From NCBI GenBank assembly GCA_965242485.1, contig CBDESM010000003.1:186001-250000 (forward strand): a DNA stretch of 64,000 bases, read 5' to 3'. The notes under the pieces were generated by a model. The model saw only the letters and a list, made by a program, of their open reading frames with translations, did not search any database and was not told where the DNA came from. This document shows, piece by piece, positions 32,155 to 40,651 of this stretch. A program made the translations under genes and the position numbers. Position 1 is the stretch's first letter, and each line of letters starts with the position of its first letter. This DNA is from CBDESM01 sp965242485 (GTDB lineage: Bacteria; Chloroflexota; Dehalococcoidia; Bin125).

Positions 32155-33366
32155 CTACGCGCCCTCGAGGATCAGGGCGACCTGCTCGCTCATCAGGCCG
32201 CCGTTGCCGGTGATGAAGGCGAGGTCGGCGTCGGCGACTTGGTGCTCGCCGGCGCGGCGCATGATTTGGCGCGCGCCGTCGGTGATGTGCGACATGCCGC
32301 CGGCGAGTCCGGCCTGGCCGAAGCCGAGCTGGCCGCCGTAGGGGTTGACCGGGAAATCGCCGCGGAAGGTCAGGTCGTGCTCGCGCACGAAGGCCTGGCC
32401 CTCGCCGCGCGGACAGAAGCCGGCGTCCTCGATCGTCATCAGCACCGTGATCGTGTAGCAGTCGTAGACGTCGATCAGATCGATCTCTTCGCGCTTGCGC
32501 CCGGCCATCTCGAAGGCGGCGTCGGCGGCGGGCAGCAGCGGCGTTTCCAGCAGATCGCGCGCGTAGGTCGGCGTCTTGTGCAGCACGCGCTCGCCGAAGC
32601 CGGCGATCTTGACGGGGCGGTTCTTCGAGCGCTCGGCCGCCTCGGGGCCCGCGACGACGATGGCCGCGCCGCCGGCGCAGGGCATCACGATTTCCAGCAT
32701 GTGCAGCGGATCGGAGATCATCGGCGAGTTGAGCACGTCCTCGACCGTGATCTCCTGGTCGCGGAAGACGGCGTTGGGATTGCGGTTGGCGCCGGCGCGC
32801 TGGTCGACCGCGATCTTCGCCAGCGCCGCCGGGTCGTAGCCGTAGGCCGCGCCGTAACGGTTGGCGATCTGGGCGTAGCCCGCGTTCTGCGCGAGGTTGC
32901 CGTAGGGGATGTCGAACTCCGCCTGGGGCGAGCCGTAGTTCGCGCTCGACGCGCCGTAGCGGGCGAAGTTGGCCGCCCCGTCGCGCCCGCCCGGCGCCGG
33001 CGGCCGCGGCGAGGGCCAAGACGGCGCCGCGATCACCACGACGTTGGCGATGCCCAGCTCGATCGCGGTGGCGGCCCGCCAGACCATCGCCGCGCAGGAC
33101 GCCCCGCCCAGATCGACGGTCTCCGCGAAGTTGACCTCGATGCCGAGGTACTCCGTAATCGTCGAAGGCACGAACGAGTCCGCCTCCCGAATCCCGGTCG
33201 CGCAGATCCCGTCCACCTCCTCCGCCCGCAGCCCGGCATCATCCAACGCCTCCCGCGCCAACCGAGCCCACTGCTCCAACGTGAACAAGGGCTCCGAAGA
33301 AGGCCGCCTCTCAGCCCTCCACTCCGAAATCCCCACGATCGCCGCCTTGCCCCTGAGTCCTGGCAT
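32155..33366 (-). CDS. Thiolase-like protein (lipid-transfer/acetyl-CoA acetyltransferase family)
   Basis: 403 residues, ATG placed by GAGAGGAGG upstream. N-terminal LRGKAAIVGISEW and FVPSTITEYLGIE, nucleophile-region GGASCAAMVWRAATAIELG, and C-terminal FPVNPYGGQLGFGQAGLAGGM match the thiolase-like SCP-x/acetyltransferase group that needs a DUF35 protein. Classic thiolase catalytic His/Cys at the C-terminus (NxxGG-x-x-x-x-x-HP, CxGGG) appear altered (VNPYGGQLGFG; ITGNGGLMS), so it may do aldol/retro-aldol chemistry as described for thiolase-DUF35 complexes in steroid side-chain degradation. Confidence 0.86.
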   Translation of the reverse strand: MPGLRGKAAIVGISEWRAERRPSSEPLFTLEQWARLAREALDDAGLRAEEVDGICATGIREADSFVPSTITEYLGIEVNFAETVDLGGASCAAMVWRAATAIELGIANVVVIAAPSWPSPRPPAPGGRDGAANFARYGASSANYGSPQAEFDIPYGNLAQNAGYAQIANRYGAAYGYDPAALAKIAVDQRAGANRNPNAVFRDQEITVEDVLNSPMISDPLHMLEIVMPCAGGAAIVVAGPEAAERSKNRPVKIAGFGERVLHKTPTYARDLLETPLLPAADAAFEMAGRKREEIDLIDVYDCYTITVLMTIEDAGFCPRGEGQAFVREHDLTFRGDFPVNPYGGQLGFGQAGLAGGMSHITDGARQIMRRAGEHQVADADLAFITGNGGLMSEQVALILEGA

Positions 33367-33723
33367 CACAGCCTCCTCTCATGCCCACTTACTCTACGAC
33401 GCGTTGCCGGCAGGAGGCGGAACGGCCGAGAGCCGCCGCGCCCGAATGCGAACGAAGCACGCTGCTGCATCTCAGATCTGGGCACGTGGTCTGCATGCTG
33501 TCCAACCACTAGGCCAAGCGTGGCTGCCAGAGCGATCTGGCCACGGCTCTTCCACAACGCCACCGCGATCTCTCTGAGCAGCGAGTGAGGCGAACCCTCA
33601 TCCGCGTTCTCCAGTCCCTCTCTCAGCGTGAATAGGTCACGGACCCGCTGTGTGTGGCTACCTGCGCCGGGCAAAGTGCGACATTCGTCTTATTTGGCGT
33701 TCAGATTGCCTTTGTCATCCCTC
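33367..33723. other. Intergenic stretch, possible small ORF only
   Basis: No firm gene. A 102-codon minus-strand frame (33366-33674, starting MPGAGSHTQRVRDLFTLREG) ends in a TGATG overlap with the thiolase gene and has a helical, protein-like middle (LLREIAVALWKSRGQIALAA), but its C-terminus is arginine-rich and overlaps the strong thiolase ribosome site. I would treat it as a remnant or chance frame, confidence about 0.25. GC content falls toward the right edge, leading into the AT-rich island. Confidence 0.4.
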
Positions 33724-33752
33724 TTGACAGTCATCGCTTCGGCGGCTAGCCT
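33724..33752 (+). promoter_or_regulatory. Sigma70-type promoter for the AT-rich island gene
   Basis: TTGACA (33724-33729), 17-nt spacer, TAGCCT (33747-33752). The predicted transcription start coincides with the ATG at 33759, giving a leaderless mRNA. This supports the start of the frameshifted gene. Confidence 0.7.
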
Positions 33753-33758
33753 CTGGTC

Positions 33759-35448
33759 ATGGCGATTGTGTACAGGGCTATCTGGCAAGACAGATCCCCC
33801 GGTCCCGCCCATCGCGCGGAGGAGGCCTTTGCGCGATTTGTCAAAGGTGGCAACGCAGCAGAGCATTCATTCTCCCTTGGGACCATTGAAAAGGCAATTG
33901 CCGACTTCACGATGGCAGACGTTGATCTTGCAGATGGTCCTGATGCGCTAGCGGCTAGCGGTTCGTCTGACAATGGGGGACGAACGTTCTGTTTTCTGGG
34001 GCAGGCTCACGAATGCGCTTGATGAAGAGGTCGTATGGCAGACAACTATACGGGCCACGGTTGACAACACCGAGCCCGGAACTAATTGGTTCTCAGTTGA
34101 CGTTGAACGGTTTGCCTCAGGTCCCTATGATAAGCGTTTTTCACCAGCTGCACCTCGGCTCGTTCGTGAGCTCCTTGATCAGAGCGAAAAGATAAAAGAC
34201 TATCCTTTCCTCGGTCCTAATTTTTTACAAACTACACCATATAAATTACACAGCTCTGAGCGAGGAAAGAAATTAGCATCATCAATAAAACGCCAAAATC
34301 GATCCGTCCCATACATCGTTTTCACTGAACCGAATCGCAAATACGATGACCAAGAGGAGCGCGAAGAACAAGAAAAGCGTGCTCTTGCGTGTGCTAGGCG
34401 ACTAGCAGGCATCGCAACTGTAATCCTAGTCAACGGAGATGCTGACAGTGCGTTCTTTGAACACATGCCAGCAGGCTTGGAGGTTTGGGGCGGAGCTGCT
34501 CGAATCTATCTGCCAAACCTTGATTCGCCCATTGGACACCGCTATATCAAAATAGGTACCCTGAGGAAGTCTGTCGCAGTGGCAGCACACATTTTTGCAT
34601 TGGACCTGATGACATATGCCCCGGCGAGGACGTTGCCTCAATCCTTATCTGATATTGAGCCGTCACAGCTAACAAAGGTGGCCGATGATACCACTGATCA
34701 GCTCTTGCAGATGCAAGATGAAGAGTTGCGACAATACAAGGGAAAAATAAAAAGACTTGAAGGGCAAGTCGCAACTCTGGAAGAAAAACTGGAGCATGCT
34801 GAAACTGCGGAATTTCAAGCAACAAACGAGTGGGAGCACTGGGAAGAGGTTGCAGATGGACGTCGCGACTGGGCGATTGAGAAGGAAGAGACGCTACGCA
34901 AACTAGTCGTCGCAAACAAGATCACGTATGAAGATATTGCCGAAATCGAAAGGGCAAACGAATTTTCTCATGCGATACCAGAAACCGTTGAGGCTGTCGT
35001 TGAATGGGCCAAGACAAAATGTGCTCATGTGCGAATCCCCGAATCGGCTATTCGAATCAAAGGCATGCAATCAACCCCGGAGGATCTATATAACGCTTTC
35101 CAAGCATTGAATCAATATGCAACTGCACCTGAGGATTCCAACGGATTTCTCTCTTGGTGCGAGAATTATGGCGAGGGCATCTGGATGCCGAATCGCGTCG
35201 CGATGACCGAGACTAATCAAACTAAAGGTGATAATCGTCTTATGCAACTGCGTACTTTGCCGGTTGATAGGCGAATCAGCGAAACTGGATTTATTGAAAT
35301 GGTGCAACATCTGCACCTCGCAACCGGGAATACAGATGGTGTTGGTCGGCTATATTTCCACGATGACGTCTGGGGTAAGACAGGAAACATTCATATCGGA
35401 TATGTTGGCCCGCATCTCACGAACGCATTGTCGCGCAGACGAACATAA
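33759..35448 (+). pseudogene. AT-rich island gene, ~560-residue coiled-coil protein split by a frameshift
   Basis: Frame 1 starts at the leaderless ATG 33759 (MAIVYRAIWQDRSPGPAHRA) and would stop at 34020; frame 2 opens after 33951 and runs to 35448 (from RLTMGDERSVFWGRLTNAL). A perfect 7-bp tandem duplication (33948-33961) explains the shift: removing one copy joins ADGPDALA directly to VRLTMGDERSVF. Reconstructed protein: N-terminal mixed domain, central alpha/beta part (RLAGIATVILVNGDADSAFF), coiled coil near LRQYKGKIKRLEGQVATLEE and a C-terminal domain. No family recognised. GC is far lower than neighbours, so recent transfer. Either an inactivated gene or a reversible (phase-variable) one. 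Confidence 0.7.
33948..33961 (+). repeat. 7-bp tandem duplication (CTAGCGG x2) causing the frameshift
   Basis: CTAGCGGCTAGCGG. Deleting one unit restores a single open frame across 33759-35448. Such direct repeats can gain or lose a unit by slipped replication. Confidence 0.85.
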
Positions 35449-35482
35449 TCGCTTATATTTATGCTGGATGATGCTTGCTTTA

Positions 35483-37903
35483 TTATACTGGTTCGGACCA
35501 GACGACGCCAGTGGTCCGAAGCTGGTCGTTCTCTGCCGTTCGGCCGATCTCTCTGAGAATGGCGTCCGTCTCGGCGCCCGCAAGGACGCCGGGGCCGTAG
35601 TCCTTGCGGCCGGCGGCGCATTTGGTGAGGGGGCCCCAGCGGCGGAGGGGGCCTAGGCGTTGGTGGGTGGCGATGGGGGTGAAATCGTTGGTGAGGACGT
35701 GGGGGTCGTGGGCTAGGAACTGGCCGGCGGTTTGGGCGTCGGCTCGGACGCAGGCTACGGCGGGAGCGAGCATTTGCTCCCATTCGTCGGCGGTGCGTTC
35801 GCGGAAGCGGCGGGCCAGGTGGACGCGGAGGTCGTCGTCGTTGGCGGCGCGGTCGGCGATGCCGGCGAAGCGCTGGTCGGAGGCGAGTTCGGGGGCAGCT
35901 GTCTTGCAGAAGGCTTGCCATTCGGCATCAGTAGGGGCGGCGAAGAAGATCCAGCCTTCGGCTGCTTCGTAGAGGCGGTAGGTGGCGGCGGGGCCGTGCA
36001 GTTCGGCGTCGACTTGCGGCGCGGGCGGCTTGCCGTCGTACTTGATGAAGTCGTCGGAGTTGGCGTAGGCGTTGGCGGCGAGCATGTTGACGAAGATCTG
36101 CTGGCCGATGCCGTGGCGGCGCTGGGCCCAGAGGCCGAACAGGGTCGCGGTGGCGACGCAGACGCCGGTGTTCGGGTCGGGGTTGGCTTCGTTGGCGCGC
36201 ATCAGCTGGCGGGCGGCTTCGCGGATGTCGGCGATGGATTCGCAGCCCGCCGGGGGCATCGCGGCGCCGGCTTGGCGGAGCGCTCCGCCGACGGCTGCGC
36301 CGGGCACGGGGTGGGCGGAGGGGCGGTGCGCGCCGGGCGCGTCGGGGCCGTAGCCGTTGGCCGAGACCCAGACGATGCCGGGGCGCAGAGCCTCGGCGGT
36401 TTCGTAGCCGATGCCGAGCCGCTCGGGCACGCCGGGGCGGTAATTGTGGACGATCGCGTCCGCGCCCTTGATCAGGTCGGCGACGATGGCCTGGCCCTGC
36501 TCCGACTTGAGGTCGATGCAGATGCTTTCCTTGCCGGCGTTCATTTTGGCGGCGAGCAGGCCGACGAGCGGGCCGGCACCCATGGCGCGGAAGGGGTCGC
36601 CGCCGATCGGCTCGACTTTGATCACGCGTGCGCCGAGGTCGGCCAGCATCGAGACGCCGATCGGGGTGGCGATGATCGTGGCGAACTCGAGGATCGTGAC
36701 GCCTTCGAGCGGCTTGCCGGCCGGCGCCGCGCCGTCGGGCGGCGGACAAATCGGCTCGCGTGCGGGCCAGCTGAAGCCGTCGTCCGCGCCGATGGCGGGA
36801 GCGGGGCAGCCGATTTGCGCGGGCGTGCGGCGCAGGTGCGCGACGGGACCGAGCTGGCGGACTTCGCCGAGCTCGGGGTCGTCGATGCAGGCGACGTCGC
36901 CGTTGGCGATCATCTCGCCGCCGTCGACCGCATCTTCGGTGGCGGTGAAGATTTCGGCGGCGACGTTGCCGGAGGCGCGGAAGATCTCCATCCACTCTTC
37001 GGCGGGGCGCTCCTGCATCCGCATCAGGATGCGGTCGCGCATCTCTTCCAGCGCGTCTTCCGTCCACTCGGCCTGGCCGCCTACCCACTTCTCTTCGGCG
37101 AGCAGCGGCGTGAGATCGGCGGCGGCGAGGAAGGCGTAGAAGAGGTGTTCGAGCAGGTTGCCGAGCTGGATCCAGCGGCCGTCGGCGGCCATCACCGGGT
37201 GGTAGTTGAGCGTGGGCATGCCGCCGCCGATGTTGAAGCTGCCGGGATAGACGTCGGGTTCGCGCTCGTGCAGCTGCTGGAGCGTGAGCTGGACCAAGTC
37301 GAACGGCATCATCCCCTGCAGCAGGCTGGTCTCGACGATCTGGCCGCGGCCGCAGCGGTCGCGTTCGAGCAGGGCGGCGAGGATGCCGTGGACGGCGCCC
37401 TGCGAGGCGGCATGGGAGCCGACCGGGACGGCGGCGAAGGCGGGCCCTTCGCGCTGGCGCTGCCCGCTGAAGCCGAGCATGCGGCCCGACTTGGCCGCGA
37501 CCACGCCCTCGTAGGCGGGATAATCGGCGTACGGCCCTTCCGGCCCCCAGCCGGTGATCGCGCAGTAGATCAGCCCCTCGTTGGCAGCGCGGAGCGAGTC
37601 GTAATCAGCGCCGAGCCGCTCAGCCGAACCGGGACGGCAGGTCGTCAGCGCGACATCGGCCTCCGCCGCGAGTTCGCGGAGCCGGGCTTGCCCTGCCGGA
37701 GCGGAGAGATCGAGTTCGATCGAGCGCTTGCCGCGCAGCCACATCGGCGCGGCGGCGAGGGAGCGCCAAGGGTCGCCGCCGGGGCGCTCGATCTTGACCA
37801 CCTCTGCGCCGAAGTCGGCGAGAATCATCGTCGCGATGCCGCCGACGGGGCCCGACGAAAGGTCGAGCACCCTGATTCCGTCCAGCACCGCGGTATCGGT
37901 CAT
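35483..37903 (-). CDS. CaiB/BaiF CoA-transferase, two-domain fusion
   Basis: 806 residues, twice the family's usual ~400. First copy: IRVLDLSSGPVGGIATMILA, ADFGAEVVKIERPGGDPWRS; second copy from about residue 400: VTILEFATIIATPIGVSMLA, DLGARVIKVEPIGGDPFRAM, then ADAIVHNYRPGVPERLGIGY. In class III CoA-transferases the catalytic Asp lies after a 'NxR/NYR-P' segment; the second half has NYRPG, the first has TTCRPGSAERLG, so the first half may be less active. Two-domain forms are seen in L-carnitine/cholate or formyl-CoA-type pathways. The last codons run into the AT-rich island. Confidence 0.9.
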   Translation of the reverse strand: MTDTAVLDGIRVLDLSSGPVGGIATMILADFGAEVVKIERPGGDPWRSLAAAPMWLRGKRSIELDLSAPAGQARLRELAAEADVALTTCRPGSAERLGADYDSLRAANEGLIYCAITGWGPEGPYADYPAYEGVVAAKSGRMLGFSGQRQREGPAFAAVPVGSHAASQGAVHGILAALLERDRCGRGQIVETSLLQGMMPFDLVQLTLQQLHEREPDVYPGSFNIGGGMPTLNYHPVMAADGRWIQLGNLLEHLFYAFLAAADLTPLLAEEKWVGGQAEWTEDALEEMRDRILMRMQERPAEEWMEIFRASGNVAAEIFTATEDAVDGGEMIANGDVACIDDPELGEVRQLGPVAHLRRTPAQIGCPAPAIGADDGFSWPAREPICPPPDGAAPAGKPLEGVTILEFATIIATPIGVSMLADLGARVIKVEPIGGDPFRAMGAGPLVGLLAAKMNAGKESICIDLKSEQGQAIVADLIKGADAIVHNYRPGVPERLGIGYETAEALRPGIVWVSANGYGPDAPGAHRPSAHPVPGAAVGGALRQAGAAMPPAGCESIADIREAARQLMRANEANPDPNTGVCVATATLFGLWAQRRHGIGQQIFVNMLAANAYANSDDFIKYDGKPPAPQVDAELHGPAATYRLYEAAEGWIFFAAPTDAEWQAFCKTAAPELASDQRFAGIADRAANDDDLRVHLARRFRERTADEWEQMLAPAVACVRADAQTAGQFLAHDPHVLTNDFTPIATHQRLGPLRRWGPLTKCAAGRKDYGPGVLAGAETDAILREIGRTAENDQLRTTGVVWSEPV
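35492..35520. repeat. 9-bp inverted repeat at the island edge
   Basis: TTCGGACCA (35492-35500) and TGGTCCGAA (35512-35520) around 11 nt, within the last codons of the CoA-transferase gene and next to the sharp GC change. Could be a bidirectional terminator stem or a trace of the insertion event. Confidence 0.45.
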
Positions 37904-37977
37904 CGTCCTCCGCTCCGAGCGGCATGATAGGCGCAGGCACGCGACCGACGGCTAGGATCGGGCGCAGGGAGGCCGCA

Positions 37978-38619
37978 ATGGTTTCAGCACCGCCGCGCCC
38001 GCAGGCCAAACCGCGCGCGATAGCCCGCCCCTGCGTCGATCCAATCCGCATCCCGCTGCCCGACGGGGCGCTGACGTGGGAAGACCTCGTCCGCCTCCGC
38101 GACAACAACCCGGGCTACCGCTTCGAGCGCTACGGGAAGAATGAGCTGGTGATCAGCATGGGCAGCGGACGCAAGAGCGAAGAGCGCGCAACGGAGATTT
38201 CGACGGAGTTGAGCCTCTGGAAGCGGGCAGGAGCGAATGGAAGCGTCGCGGGCTCCTCGGCCATCAGCGAGGCCGAGGACGGGTCGTGGCTGCTGGCGGA
38301 TGCTTCTTGGATGAGCGATGAGCGTGCCGCCGCATCCGGCGGCGAGACCGGTGAAGGCCCGGGAGCGATCCCCGAACTGATCGTCGAAGTCGTCTCTTGG
38401 ACGGATCGCATTTCCGTCCAGAAACGGAAGATGGAGCGCTGGATCGAGCGGGGAGTGCTGCTGGGATGGCTGATCGATCCGTATGACCGGATCGTCTGGG
38501 TCTACCGGCCGGGCCGGGCCGTAGAGGAACTGCACGAGCCGGCAGAGCTGCGCGGCGATCCCGAACTGCCCGGCCTCGTCGTCCCGATGGACAACATCTG
38601 GGCGCCGCGCGAGGACTGA
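37978..38619 (+). CDS. Uma2 family endonuclease, paralog 4
   Basis: 213 residues, opposite orientation to paralogs 1-3. The core reads IPELIVEVVSWTDRISVQKR, closest to paralog 3 in this part, with WIERGVLLGWLIDPYDRIVW identical to the rest. Same Glu-for-Asp exchange. A GGGAGG ribosome site precedes the ATG. Confidence 0.85.
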   Translation: MVSAPPRPQAKPRAIARPCVDPIRIPLPDGALTWEDLVRLRDNNPGYRFERYGKNELVISMGSGRKSEERATEISTELSLWKRAGANGSVAGSSAISEAEDGSWLLADASWMSDERAAASGGETGEGPGAIPELIVEVVSWTDRISVQKRKMERWIERGVLLGWLIDPYDRIVWVYRPGRAVEELHEPAELRGDPELPGLVVPMDNIWAPRED

Positions 38620-38634
38620 GCAACGGAGGCCGAA

Positions 38635-39276
38635 ATGGTTTCAGCGCCGGCACGTCCCGCCCCGCCGCCCAGCACTGTCATGCGCCCCTGCGTCGACCCG
38701 ATCCGCATCCCGCTGCCCGACGGGGCGCTGGCGTGGGAAGACCTCGTCCGCCTCCGCGACGCCAACCCGGGCTACCGCTTCGAGCGCTACGGCAAGAATG
38801 AACTGGTGATCACCATGGGCAGCGGATGGAACAGCGACGAGCGCGCCGCCGATGTCTTGATTGACTTGGGAATCTGGAAGCGAAGCGGGGCCGGCGGCCA
38901 TGTGACCGGCTCGTCCGCGTACACGGAGGGCGAGGACGGCTCCCTGTTGATCGCCGATGCAGCCTGGATCAGCGACGAACGCCGCGCAGCATTCGGAGGA
39001 GAGGCAGATGAGGGACCCGCTGGCGTGCCTGAATTCGTGGTTGAAGTCGTGTCTTGGACGGATGACATCGCCGACCAGCAGGAGAAGATGGAACGCTGGA
39101 TCGAGCGGGGAGTGCTGCTCGGCTGGCTGATCGACCCTTACGACCGAATCGTCTGGGTTTACCGGCCGGGGCAGGCTGTAGAGGAGCTGCGCGAGCCGAC
39201 GGAGCTGCGCGGGGATCCGGAGCTGCCCGGGCTCGTCGTCCCGATGGACAACATCTGGGCGCCTCGTGAGGATTAG
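38635..39276 (+). CDS. Uma2 family endonuclease, paralog 5
   Basis: 213 residues, 15 bases after paralog 4; the spacer matches that between paralogs 3 and 2 on the other strand. The variable middle (RAADVLIDLGIWKRSGAGGH) resembles paralog 4 (STELSLWKRAGANGSV). The end overlaps the GTG start of the sugar dehydrogenase lipoprotein gene by 11 bases. Confidence 0.85.
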   Translation: MVSAPARPAPPPSTVMRPCVDPIRIPLPDGALAWEDLVRLRDANPGYRFERYGKNELVITMGSGWNSDERAADVLIDLGIWKRSGAGGHVTGSSAYTEGEDGSLLIADAAWISDERRAAFGGEADEGPAGVPEFVVEVVSWTDDIADQQEKMERWIERGVLLGWLIDPYDRIVWVYRPGQAVEELREPTELRGDPELPGLVVPMDNIWAPRED

Positions 39277-40624
39277 GTCCGGCCCGCTCCTCGCCGCCGC
39301 CTTCTTCGCCGTCTTGGTCGTGGCGGCTTGCACCGACGACAACGTTCAGTCGCAGCCCGTCCTTGAGCCGGCCGTCGAGCAGCAGCAACAACAGCAGGTG
39401 CCTCAGGCCGAAGAAACGCAGCAAGACCAAAAGGAAGATGCCGCTGCCCAAGGGCAACCGGCAGCAGTGCAGAGCGAAGACGAAGACGAAGCAGCCGCCC
39501 CTGTCGCGGCGCGGGAGGAGCGGCAGGTCGAGTCGGAAGAAGAGCCGGCTGCGCCTCGCCTCGCGGATGTCCGCATCGAATTCGAGGAGGCGATCCGCGA
39601 CGGGCCGAAGTTCGGACGGCCGACCGATGCCTTCGCGCGGCACGGCGGCCGCATCTTCGTCGCCGAGCAGGAGGGCACGATCATGATGTTCAATCCGGCC
39701 GACGGCTCCTCCAAGCTCATATTGGATCTGCCGGTGCAGGTCGGCTTCGAGGAGGGGCTGCTCGCCATCCGCCGCGGCCCGTACTCCGAGGACCCGTTCT
39801 ATATCTACGCTTGGTACACGCCGCCCGGCGGGCGCCTCTCGCGGCTCTCCCGCTTCCATTTCGAGGACGGTTTCACCTTTGAAAGCGGCGCCGTCACCGA
39901 GCTCGTGATCCTCGAAGTCGCGCAGCCCTACCCCAACCACAACGGCGGCGCGATCCGCTTCCGCGACGGGATGCTCTACCTCGGCATCGGCGACGGCGGC
40001 GCGGGCGGCGACCCGCTCGGCAGCGGCCAGGACCGCTCCACCCTGCTCGGCAGCATCATCCGCATCGACGTCTCAGAAGCCTCGCCCGAAGAGCCCTACC
40101 GCATCCCGCCCGACAACCCGTTCGTCGGCGATCCCGACGCGCGACCGGAGATCTGGGCCTACGGCCTGCGCAACCCGTGGCGGATGGATTTCGACCAGCG
40201 CACCGGCGATCTCTGGGTCGCCGACGTCGGCCAGAACGCGCGGGAGGAGGTCGCCATCGTCCGCCGCGGCGAGAACCACGGCTGGAACGTCTACGAGGGC
40301 GACCTCTGCTTCAACCGCAACCCGAACTGCGGCGAGCTGGAGGCGGTCGCGCCGATCGCGACCTACGGACGCGGCGACGGATGCAGCGTCTCCGGCGGCG
40401 TCTTCTACGGCCGCGACAACAACAACATCCCCGGGCTCGGCGGCGCGTTCATCTACGGCGACTACTGCAGCGGCAAAATCTGGGCCGCCACGGCCGACGG
40501 CGAGGTCGTCGAGCTGGCCGACACCGACTGGCCCATCGTTTCGTTCGCGACCGACTCCGAGGGCGGGCTGCTCGTGCTCGCCCAGGGCCAGCCGATCCGC
40601 CGGATCATCGCGGCGACCGATTAG
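39266..40624 (+). CDS. PQQ-dependent aldose sugar dehydrogenase-like lipoprotein (GSDH/sorbosone family)
   Basis: 452 residues. GTG start; lipobox LVVAAC near residue 22, then a Gln/Glu-rich linker (~25-90), then the six-bladed beta-propeller of soluble aldose sugar dehydrogenases: VAEQEGTIMMF, NHNGGAIRFRDGMLYLGIGD (Ca/PQQ region), YGLRNPWRMDFDQRTGDLWV, ADVGQNAREEV, and FIYGDYCSGKIWA. These are textbook YliI/Asd-like positions. Predicted extracytoplasmic sugar oxidation with PQQ; no PQQ biosynthesis genes are in the window. Confidence 0.88.
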   Translation: MRIRSGPLLAAAFFAVLVVAACTDDNVQSQPVLEPAVEQQQQQQVPQAEETQQDQKEDAAAQGQPAAVQSEDEDEAAAPVAAREERQVESEEEPAAPRLADVRIEFEEAIRDGPKFGRPTDAFARHGGRIFVAEQEGTIMMFNPADGSSKLILDLPVQVGFEEGLLAIRRGPYSEDPFYIYAWYTPPGGRLSRLSRFHFEDGFTFESGAVTELVILEVAQPYPNHNGGAIRFRDGMLYLGIGDGGAGGDPLGSGQDRSTLLGSIIRIDVSEASPEEPYRIPPDNPFVGDPDARPEIWAYGLRNPWRMDFDQRTGDLWVADVGQNAREEVAIVRRGENHGWNVYEGDLCFNRNPNCGELEAVAPIATYGRGDGCSVSGGVFYGRDNNNIPGLGGAFIYGDYCSGKIWAATADGEVVELADTDWPIVSFATDSEGGLLVLAQGQPIRRIIAATD

Positions 40625-40651
40625 CCTGCGGGCACTCGGAGGAGGTGCGCG

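Noticed and set aside
33366..33674. 102-codon minus-strand ORF before the thiolase gene
   Set aside because: C-terminus overlaps the thiolase ribosome site and is arginine-rich; no family recognised. Kept only as a note.
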